From NCBI GenBank assembly GCA_044220875.1, contig JBGAQH010000001.1, positions 1,178,001 to 1,242,000 of the forward strand: DNA of 64,000 bases, written 5' to 3'. Position 1 is the stretch's first letter; each line of letters begins with the position of its first letter. A model generated the notes under the pieces. That model saw only the letters and a list, made by a program, of their open reading frames with translations. It was not told the origin of the DNA and made no database searches. Below are positions 53,174 to 60,238 of this stretch, piece by piece. The translations under genes were made by a program, and so were the position numbers. This stretch comes from JAEUIT01 sp044220875 (GTDB lineage: Bacteria; Planctomycetota; Phycisphaerae; Phycisphaerales; SM1A02).

Positions 53174-54856
53174 ATGACCGTGTCAAAGGCGACACCGACA
53201 TCGGTCCAGCTGTCCCAAGTCCAGAGTCAGAGTCAGGGCCAGAACCAGATCCAGAGCCAGAATCCGAACCAGTCAGCGTCAATCAAGTCGCCCTCCGAGC
53301 GCGACAGTCCGCTCCTTCGGCCGGAAGGTCGCGTGCTGTCGACCCTCAATCCGGACGGCTCTCGACGGTGGCTCACTCCCAAGCCGTCGATCGGGAGATT
53401 CTGGCGGCAGCGGCGGGCGGTCGCCTGGATTCTGATCATCGTCTTCGCTGTCCTCCCTTGGATTCGCATCAACGGGAAGCCAGCGATTCTGCTCGACGTG
53501 ATGACCCGCAAGTTCGTGTTCTTCGGGACGACGTTCCGTCCCACCGACACATTGTTGCTGGCGCTCCTTCTGCTCAGCATCTTCGTGGGGATCTTCCTGC
53601 TCACCGCGCTCTTCGGGCGCGTCTGGTGCGGATGGGCCTGCCCACAGACGGTGTACATGGAGTACCTGTACCGTCCGATTGAGCGGCTCTTCCTCGGCGC
53701 CGGCTACGGCAACTCGAAGGCGAAGGTCGCCCCGTGGCGCCGCGCCCTCATGTACGTCGCGTTCCTTCTCGCAAGTGCCCACCTTGCGAACACGTTCCTC
53801 GCGTATTTCGTCGGGACCGATCGGCTCGTCGATTGGACGTTCGGTTCGCCGACCGAGCATGCGACCGCCTTCGGCGTCTTCGCCGTGACGACCGGGCTCA
53901 TGATGTTCGACTTCTGCTTCTTCCGTGAGCAGATGTGCACGCTTGTGTGTCCGTACGGCCGGTTCCAGTCGGTCTTGCTCGACCGAGGTTCGCTCATCGT
54001 CGGGTACGACTCGAAGCGCGGCGAACCCCGTGGCCGCAAGGCCAGGGCCAATGCCAAGGCCAAGTCCGCCTCGGGCGCGGCGACGGGCCATGAGCACGAC
54101 GGCGAACAAAAGAGCGGCTGCGACCGTGATCCGGTCACGGGCGCCTGCGGCGGCGGCTGCTCCTGTGGCGAGAAGCGGGCGACCTCGCTCCCCGTGTTGG
54201 AGCCGGCGCCCGAGGTTGGTCGAGTCGGCGATTGCATCGATTGCACGCTCTGCGTGCAGACCTGTCCGACCGGCATCGACATTCGCGACGGGCTTCAGCT
54301 GGAGTGTCTCCACTGCGCCCAGTGCATCGATGCCTGCGATGCCGTGATGACCAAGATCGGCCGCGCTCCCGGCCTCATTCGCTACACCTCGCAGAACGAG
54401 CTTGAGGGCGTCGCGAAGCGCAGGCTGCGAATTCGCGTCGTTGCGTATCCGCTCCTTCTGACCGCAATCGTGACGGCGTTCGTCGTGCTGCTCTGGACCC
54501 GCGCCGATGCCATGGTGGTGCAGCTCCGCGTGCAGGGGACTCCCTACACCGTCGAGCCGGACGGGACGATCGTCAACGTGGTGCGCGTCCGCGTGGACAA
54601 CCGCACGGAAGTGCCCAAGGTCTACACCATCGAGGCGGTGGACGGCGTCGTCCTCCGTGAGCCGGTGTCCGTTGCGGTCGACGACATTTCGAGCAACGAG
54701 GCGACCATTCACGTCATCTCGAAGCCGACCGAGTTCGTGCGCGGGCATCGCGACGTGAAGGTGCGCGTGAGGGACGGCGCGAAGTTCGACGAGCTGAAGG
54801 ACATCGCGCTCATCGGTCCCTTCACCTCCCTGGGCGGAACGGAGGGCGCGAAGTGA
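53174..54856 (+). CDS. ccoG: cbb3 assembly Fe-S protein CcoG (RdxA/FixG type)
   Basis: The 560-residue membrane protein has the CcoG pattern: LDVMTRKFVFFG, RVWCGWACPQTVYMEYLYRPIE (first Cys pair), FFREQMCTLVCPYGRFQS, two ferredoxin sites (CIDCTLCVQTCP near 354, CLHCAQCIDACD near 377) and a C-terminal Ig-like periplasmic domain. The family reduces copper for oxidase assembly. Two oddities are seen. The N-terminus is Gln/Ser/Asn-rich from a hexanucleotide-like repeat (53214-53278). An insert (about 284-336), Ala/Lys-rich and then His/Cys-rich (GHEHDGEQ, GACGGGCSCGE), sits before the ferredoxin domain. Confidence 0.93.
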   Translation: MTVSKATPTSVQLSQVQSQSQGQNQIQSQNPNQSASIKSPSERDSPLLRPEGRVLSTLNPDGSRRWLTPKPSIGRFWRQRRAVAWILIIVFAVLPWIRINGKPAILLDVMTRKFVFFGTTFRPTDTLLLALLLLSIFVGIFLLTALFGRVWCGWACPQTVYMEYLYRPIERLFLGAGYGNSKAKVAPWRRALMYVAFLLASAHLANTFLAYFVGTDRLVDWTFGSPTEHATAFGVFAVTTGLMMFDFCFFREQMCTLVCPYGRFQSVLLDRGSLIVGYDSKRGEPRGRKARANAKAKSASGAATGHEHDGEQKSGCDRDPVTGACGGGCSCGEKRATSLPVLEPAPEVGRVGDCIDCTLCVQTCPTGIDIRDGLQLECLHCAQCIDACDAVMTKIGRAPGLIRYTSQNELEGVAKRRLRIRVVAYPLLLTAIVTAFVVLLWTRADAMVVQLRVQGTPYTVEPDGTIVNVVRVRVDNRTEVPKVYTIEAVDGVVLREPVSVAVDDISSNEATIHVISKPTEFVRGHRDVKVRVRDGAKFDELKDIALIGPFTSLGGTEGAK

Positions 54857-55347
54857 ATCTCGTCCGCGATCGCTGGATGTTCGTGCCGATCATCTTCCTC
54901 GGCGGTTCCGTGGCGGTGGGAGTGACCACCGTCTGTCTCGCCGTCGTCGGGCGGCCGATCGGCGCCGAGCCGGAGTACTACAACAAGGCGGCGGCCTGGG
55001 ACGAACACCGCGCCCAGTCCGCCGCGAACGACCTGATCGGATGGAAGGTCTCGTCACAGATCGCCCCCGGCGAGGACGGCCTTCCGTGGCTGACGGTCGG
55101 CATCACCGACAAGTACGCGTACGCCATCGATCCGGAGAGCGTCGAGGTCGAGGCGATTCCGATCGCCAACGCCGACCTGCGCGAATCGCTCCCCATGGTT
55201 CGGGCCGCAGCGGGGCAATTCAGGGCCGCACTGCACGCCCGTGTGCCGGGACAGTGGGAGTTCCGCGTTCGCGCCCGGCTCGGGACGGTGGTCTACACCG
55301 ACACGTTCCGGCAGACGCTGCACTTCGCGAAGGGCGGCAAGCCATGA
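54853..55347 (+). CDS. ccoH: FixH/CcoH-family protein
   Basis: GTG 54853 overlaps the ccoG stop (GTGA). The 164-residue product has one N-terminal helix (FVPIIFLGGSVAVGVTTVCLAVV), the motif EPEYYNKAAAWDEHRAQ typical of FixH, and a periplasmic beta-rich domain. It takes part in cbb3 assembly with the copper ATPase. It overlaps the next gene by ATGA. Confidence 0.85.
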   Translation: MNLVRDRWMFVPIIFLGGSVAVGVTTVCLAVVGRPIGAEPEYYNKAAAWDEHRAQSAANDLIGWKVSSQIAPGEDGLPWLTVGITDKYAYAIDPESVEVEAIPIANADLRESLPMVRAAAGQFRAALHARVPGQWEFRVRARLGTVVYTDTFRQTLHFAKGGKP

Positions 55348-56225
55348 TGCTCGCCGAGCTCGCCGCCGCCTGCGGGACCGTGTGCGTCGCCTCGCTCCTC
55401 GGAAGCGTGCACTGTGCGGGCATGTGCGGCGGACTCTCGGCCTGCGCCACGCCCGCGGGGTTCGCGCGAACGCCGGTGCCCGTCCAGATGACGAGCTCGG
55501 TCGCCGGTCCGCGCCCGGTCGGGCCGTCCCTGCTGCGCATGCAGCTCTCCTATCACGGCGCTCGTCTCATCGGCTACGCGGCGCTTGGCGCGGTCGCCGG
55601 CGCCGTGGGGGCCGCGCTCGATCTCGGCGGCTCGCTGGTCGGCATGCAGCGCGTCGCCAGCGTACTTGCCGGAGCGACGATCGCTCTTCTTGGCGCGCTG
55701 ACGCTCCTGCGAATCGCCGGCGCCCGAATCCCGCACGTCGCGATGCCCGCTCCGATCGTCCTCGCGTTCCAGGCGGCGCACCGCCGCGCCGCCTCGTGGC
55801 CGCCGGTCACGAGGTCGCTTGCGATCGGCGCGGTCACGCCGCTCCTGCCCTGCGGCTGGCTCTACGCATTCGTCGCGGTCGCCGCCGGCGCCGGCAGCGC
55901 CCTCGGCGGCGCCGCCGTGATGGCCGCATTCTGGGCCGGCACGGTGCCGGCGCTGATCGGCGTCGCGCTCGGCGTGCGCATCCTGTTAGGAGCCGGTCCG
56001 CTGCGGCGCGTCGCGCCGGTGCTCGCCTCGCTCCTCATGATCGCCGTTGGCGTGCACGTCGCGTTCGTGCGCGGGCCGAAGGCGGCGATCGTCGCCTCAA
56101 GCGTGCGCCCGGTGAGTTCGGGCGGGGCCGCGCGAACGGAAGGCGCACCGGATTCCCTCGAGTCGGCGGTCGAGAAGGCCGGCGACGACGTCCCCGCCTG
56201 CTGTCGCGAAGAGGGTCGATCATGA
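55344..56225 (+). CDS. SafE/TauE-type membrane protein, likely copper handling
   Basis: The 293-residue polytopic protein begins with a helix containing LGSVHCAGMCGG and later has TPLLPCGWLYAFVAVAAGAG, the two hallmarks of the SafE/UreH-like group found in cbb3 clusters. The conserved His and Cys residues and its place between ccoH and ccoI suggest metal (copper) transport for oxidase assembly. A Cys pair (ACCREEG) closes the protein. Both ends overlap neighbours by ATGA. Confidence 0.8.
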   Translation: MMLAELAAACGTVCVASLLGSVHCAGMCGGLSACATPAGFARTPVPVQMTSSVAGPRPVGPSLLRMQLSYHGARLIGYAALGAVAGAVGAALDLGGSLVGMQRVASVLAGATIALLGALTLLRIAGARIPHVAMPAPIVLAFQAAHRRAASWPPVTRSLAIGAVTPLLPCGWLYAFVAVAAGAGSALGGAAVMAAFWAGTVPALIGVALGVRILLGAGPLRRVAPVLASLLMIAVGVHVAFVRGPKAAIVASSVRPVSSGGAARTEGAPDSLESAVEKAGDDVPACCREEGRS

Positions 56226-58708
56226 GTCAGGTGGGCGACCAGTCCCGGACGTCAGCGGCGCCGCCCTGCGCGCACTGCGGACTTGCGGTGCCGGCCGGCC
56301 TCGTCGAGGCCAACGTCGAGCGTCAGTTCTGCTGTCACGGCTGCCGCGCCGTCTTCGAGTCGCTGCATGCCTGCGGCCTCGAGCGCTACTACGAGATCGC
56401 GGCGAAGGAAGCCGCGTCGCGCGAGGCGCGTCCCGCGACGGTGACGCATCGCCGATTCGCCCACTTCGACCGCCCGGAATTCCTCGCCAAGCACGTCCGG
56501 TCCGCCGACGACGGACGGCTTTGCGTCGAGGTCCGCATCGATGGGCTTCACTGCGGGGCGTGCGTCTGGCTGCTTGAGGCGATGCCGCGCATCGTTCGCG
56601 GTCTCGTGTCGGTGCGAGTCGACATCGGTCGGGCCGCGGTGCGCATCGAATGGGACGCGGCGGCGGTCACCCTCTCGACCATCGCCCAGCGATTCGACAC
56701 GCTCGGCTACCAGCTTCTCCCGCTCGCCGATCCGCAGGCCCGCGACCGCGAGCGCGAGCTCGATCGGGCCTGGCTGGTCCGCATCGGCGTCGCCGCCGCG
56801 ATCGCCAGCAACGCGATGGCCGTCGCCTTCGCCCTCTACGGCAGCCTCTTCGCCAAGATGGCGCCGCAGTTCCAGCTCTTCTTCCAGTGGATCGCGGTGT
56901 GCCTCGCGCTCCTGTCGCTCACCTTCCCGGGGCGGGTCTTCTTCCGCAACGCGATCGCCGCGATTCGCACGCGGACGCCGCACATGGACCTCCCCGTCGC
57001 GACGGGGCTCTTCGGCGCCGTCGTCGCGGGCACGATCAACACGATTCTGGGCCGCGGCTCGATCTACTGCGAGTCGGCGACCATGCTGGTCTTCCTCCTC
57101 CTGGTCGGCCGGTTCGTCCAGTATCGGCAGCAGCGCAAGGCCCGTCAGGAGGTCGAACTCATCACTTCGCTCGTGCCCGCCATCGCCCGCAAGCGCGATG
57201 ACGACGGCAGCGTCGGCGAGGTGCCGATCGAAGCGTTGGTCAAGGGCGACATCGTCGAGGTCCCCGCCGGCGAGACGATTCCCTGCGACGGTTTCCTGCG
57301 GCACGGCGCGGCCCGGCTCGACTGCTCGATCCTCACCGGCGAGTCGCGGGCCGCGATGGCCCTTGAGGGCGAGGCGGTCTTCGCCGGCACGCGACCGATC
57401 GACCGGCCGATCGACGTGATCGTCAACGTCGCCGGCGCGGACACCCGCGCCGGGCGGCTCGTCGCCCTCGTGACCGATGCCTCGACCCGCCGGCCTCCCA
57501 TCGTCGAACTCGCCGATCGCCTGGCGGGATGGTTCCTCGTCGGCGTCCTGACCGCCGCGGCCTTCACGCTCTGGTGGTGGTGGTCGCTCGGCTCCGAAGT
57601 CGCCGTCGCCCGGATGGTCGCGCTCCTCGTCGTGACCTGTCCGTGTGCGCTTGGGCTCGCCACGCCGCTCGCGGTCGTCGCGGGCATCGGCAAGGCGGCC
57701 CGCAAGGGAATCCTCGTCAAGGGCGGCGACATCCTCGAGCGCCTCAGTACCAAGGGAACGATCGTGCTCGACAAGACGGGCACGCTCACCGAGGGACGCA
57801 TTGCCGTCACAGGATTCGACGGCGACTTGGGCGTCCTTCCGCTCGCCGCCTCGATCGAGCGATCGAGCGCCCATCCGATCGCGAAGGCGATTGCCGAGGC
57901 CTACGGCGAGACGCCCGCGGCGCGGCCGGCGTCGGAGATCATCGAACACGGCGGACGCGGCATCGAGGGTGTGGTGGACGAGACCCGCATCGCCGTCGGC
58001 AGCGAACGGTTCCTCGGCGAATGCGGCATCGCCCTCCCCGACTGGGCCCGCGATGCCGCGCGCCGGATCGCCGGCCGCGCCGAGAGCCCGGTGTTCATCG
58101 CCGCCGATCAGGAGGTGCGAGCGATCGTCTCCGTCGGTGACCCGATTCGGCCCGAGGCCGCGAGCACGATCGCCCGATTGCGCGCGACAGGCTGGACGCT
58201 GGCGATGGCCTCCGGTGACCATCCCGCCGTCGCCGCGGCGGTCGGCGAGGCCGTGGGTCTCGCGCCCAAGGAGATCGAGGGCGGCTGCACGCCCGAGATG
58301 AAGCTCGCTTTCGTGCGAAGCGGAAGGCTTCGCGGACCGGTCGTCATGGTCGGTGATGGCGTCAACGATCTCGCGGCGATGGCCGCGGCCGACGTCGGCA
58401 TCGCCGTCCGTAACGGCGCCCAGTCGGCACTGCACGTCGCCGATGCCTGCCTCGCCGCGGGCGGGTTGCGTCCGCTGCTTCGGCTCCTCGAGGGCTCGGC
58501 TCGCACCATGGGGGCGATTCGCGTCAACCTCGTGGTCAGCATCGCCTACAACGCCGCGGGCGGCGCGCTGGCGTTCTTCGGCATGGTGAATCCGATCGTC
58601 GCCGCGATCCTCATGCCCGTCTCAAGCCTCACGGTCGTGGCCCTCGCCCTGGCCATGCCCACGTTCGAATTGCCCGAGGATCGGGCCGGCGTCAGGGAGT
58701 CGAGCTGA
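56222..58708 (+). CDS. ccoI: Copper-translocating P-type ATPase CcoI
   Basis: The 828-residue ATPase starts with a Cys-rich segment (CAHCG, FCCHGCRAVF) and a heavy-metal-associated domain (GLHCGACVWLLEA). Eight membrane helices follow, with ion-site Cys-Pro-Cys at 473-475 (TCPCALGLATPLAV), the phosphorylated Asp517 in LDKTGTLTEG, HPIAKAIAEA and MVGDGVNDLAAM. It exports copper to the periplasm for the binuclear centre of the oxidase. It overlaps ccoS by one base (TGATG). Confidence 0.95.
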   Translation: MSQVGDQSRTSAAPPCAHCGLAVPAGLVEANVERQFCCHGCRAVFESLHACGLERYYEIAAKEAASREARPATVTHRRFAHFDRPEFLAKHVRSADDGRLCVEVRIDGLHCGACVWLLEAMPRIVRGLVSVRVDIGRAAVRIEWDAAAVTLSTIAQRFDTLGYQLLPLADPQARDRERELDRAWLVRIGVAAAIASNAMAVAFALYGSLFAKMAPQFQLFFQWIAVCLALLSLTFPGRVFFRNAIAAIRTRTPHMDLPVATGLFGAVVAGTINTILGRGSIYCESATMLVFLLLVGRFVQYRQQRKARQEVELITSLVPAIARKRDDDGSVGEVPIEALVKGDIVEVPAGETIPCDGFLRHGAARLDCSILTGESRAAMALEGEAVFAGTRPIDRPIDVIVNVAGADTRAGRLVALVTDASTRRPPIVELADRLAGWFLVGVLTAAAFTLWWWWSLGSEVAVARMVALLVVTCPCALGLATPLAVVAGIGKAARKGILVKGGDILERLSTKGTIVLDKTGTLTEGRIAVTGFDGDLGVLPLAASIERSSAHPIAKAIAEAYGETPAARPASEIIEHGGRGIEGVVDETRIAVGSERFLGECGIALPDWARDAARRIAGRAESPVFIAADQEVRAIVSVGDPIRPEAASTIARLRATGWTLAMASGDHPAVAAAVGEAVGLAPKEIEGGCTPEMKLAFVRSGRLRGPVVMVGDGVNDLAAMAAADVGIAVRNGAQSALHVADACLAAGGLRPLLRLLEGSARTMGAIRVNLVVSIAYNAAGGALAFFGMVNPIVAAILMPVSSLTVVALALAMPTFELPEDRAGVRESS

Positions 58709-58884
58709 TGGAAGCGATCTTCGTCGCACTGCCGATTGCGCTCATCATCGCCGTCGCGGCGGTGTGCGCCTTCGTCTGGGCCGCGCGCCGCGATCAGTTC
58801 GAGGATCTCGACACGCCGCCCCGTCGCATGTTGGAGGATGACGAGCCGGTCGCGCACGCGCCGCCGGCGAAGCGAAATCGCTGA
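58708..58884 (+). CDS. ccoS: cbb3 oxidase maturation protein CcoS
   Basis: This 58-residue gene starts at ATG 58708 inside the ccoI stop. The product has one membrane helix (IFVALPIALIIAVAAVCAFVW) and the conserved continuation ARRDQFEDLDTPPRRMLEDD, which is diagnostic of CcoS. It is needed for insertion of haem b and copper in other bacteria. It is the last gene of the operon. Confidence 0.9.
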   Translation: MEAIFVALPIALIIAVAAVCAFVWAARRDQFEDLDTPPRRMLEDDEPVAHAPPAKRNR

Positions 58885-58920
58885 CCGGCCGCGTGCGTGT
58901 CTCGGGCCCGCACGCCCCTT

Positions 58921-59005
58921 CGAGAGCGTCTGTCCAGTTCGGGGGATCGTGGATTCACCGAGGTGTCGCCAAGGTCACGACCCCCGAACTGGACAGACGC
59001 TCTCG
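58921..59005. repeat. 85-bp palindromic element with perfect 25-bp inverted repeat
   Basis: 58921-58945 (starting CGAGAGCGTCTGTCCAGTTC) is the exact reverse complement of 58981-59005. Four more base pairs (CGTG and CACG) continue the stem after a single bulge, leaving an inner loop of about 24 bases. There is no following T-run. It lies between ccoS and galK. It could be a MITE-like mobile remnant, a strong transcript-end structure or a regulatory RNA. Confidence 0.85.
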
Positions 59006-59056
59006 GGACTCCGCAGGTTCGCGCGGTGCCGGTGCGGTTCGTTGTAGCATCCCGAC

Positions 59057-60238
59057 GTGATCGTCGCACGAGCAGCGGGGTTCTTCGGTCAGCGCTTCGG
59101 CTCGGCGCCGGCGATCATTGGCGTCGCCCCTGGCCGGGTCAACCTGATCGGCGAGCATGTCGACTACGCCGACGGCTTCGTTCTGCCCATGGCGATCGAG
59201 CGTGCGACTGCGGTCGCGATTCGCCCGACGGCGGGGGAGTCGACGCTCGCGAGCGACGGCTTCGCCCGCGCATGGAAGGGCGATCTCCGTCGTGCACATG
59301 CACCGATTCGCGAGGCCGATCTCGCCTGGGCGAACTATGTGCTTGGCCCGATCGCCGAGCTCGCGGCGCTGGGGACGCCGATCACGAACGTCGAGTGCGC
59401 CATCGTGAGCGACGTGCCGGCCGGAGGCGGCGTCAGCTCGAGCGCCGCGCTCGAGGTCGCGACGGCGCGGGCCATGGCCGAGCTGGCCGGCAGCGCGATC
59501 GGGGGCCTCGACATCGCGAGGCTGTGCCAGCGCGCGGAGCATCACTACGCCGGCACGCCCTGCGGCATCATGGACATGACCGTCTCGGCCAACGCGAAGG
59601 CCGGGAACGCGCTCCTCATCGACTGTCGGACGCTCGAACTCCGCGATGTGCCGCTGCCGCCCCGAGTCGAGGTCCTGGTGATCGACAGCGGCGTTCGCCA
59701 CCGGCTCTCCGACGGCGGCTACGCGTCGCGCCGCCGCGCGGTCGAGGAGGCGGCGCGGTCGATGGGCATCGCGGCCCTTCGCGACGCGACGGCCGAGGAG
59801 CTCGAACGCACGCCGCTCGACGCGGTCACGCGCCGGCGGGCGCGGCACGTGGTCGGCGAGATCGCCCGGGCCCTGGCCGGCGCCGAGGCCCTCGCGGCGG
59901 GCGACGCGGTTCGCTTCGGGGAGCTGATGCGCGCCTCGCACCGCTCCCTCCGCGATGACTTCGAGGTCTCGGTGGACGAGATCGACTGCATCGTCGACGC
60001 GGCGAATGAGGCGGTCGGGACCTTCGGGGCCCGCCTCACCGGCGGCGGGTTCGGCGGATGCGCCGTCGCCCTTGTCGAGCGCGGATCGGCCGAGTCCGTA
60101 CTCGCCGCCGTCGGCGATCGGTTCGCGCGGCGCTTCGGACGCGGAGTGAGCGCCTTCGTCACCGGCGCCGCAGCGGGCGCTTCGGTCCTCCGATGGGATG
60201 CGTCCGGTCAGTCGGGCCGCGGCGCCGTCGGCCGATAG
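59057..60238 (+). CDS. galK: Galactokinase
   Basis: From GTG 59057 the 393-residue protein has the three GHMP kinase signatures of galactokinase: GRVNLIGEHVDYADG (26-40, sugar-binding), PAGGGVSSSAALEVA (121-135, phosphate loop) and GARLTGGGFGGCA (about 324-336). It phosphorylates galactose with ATP at C1. No other Leloir genes are in the window. Its 3' end overlaps the convergent gene by 31 bases. Confidence 0.93.
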   Translation: MIVARAAGFFGQRFGSAPAIIGVAPGRVNLIGEHVDYADGFVLPMAIERATAVAIRPTAGESTLASDGFARAWKGDLRRAHAPIREADLAWANYVLGPIAELAALGTPITNVECAIVSDVPAGGGVSSSAALEVATARAMAELAGSAIGGLDIARLCQRAEHHYAGTPCGIMDMTVSANAKAGNALLIDCRTLELRDVPLPPRVEVLVIDSGVRHRLSDGGYASRRRAVEEAARSMGIAALRDATAEELERTPLDAVTRRRARHVVGEIARALAGAEALAAGDAVRFGELMRASHRSLRDDFEVSVDEIDCIVDAANEAVGTFGARLTGGGFGGCAVALVERGSAESVLAAVGDRFARRFGRGVSAFVTGAAAGASVLRWDASGQSGRGAVGR

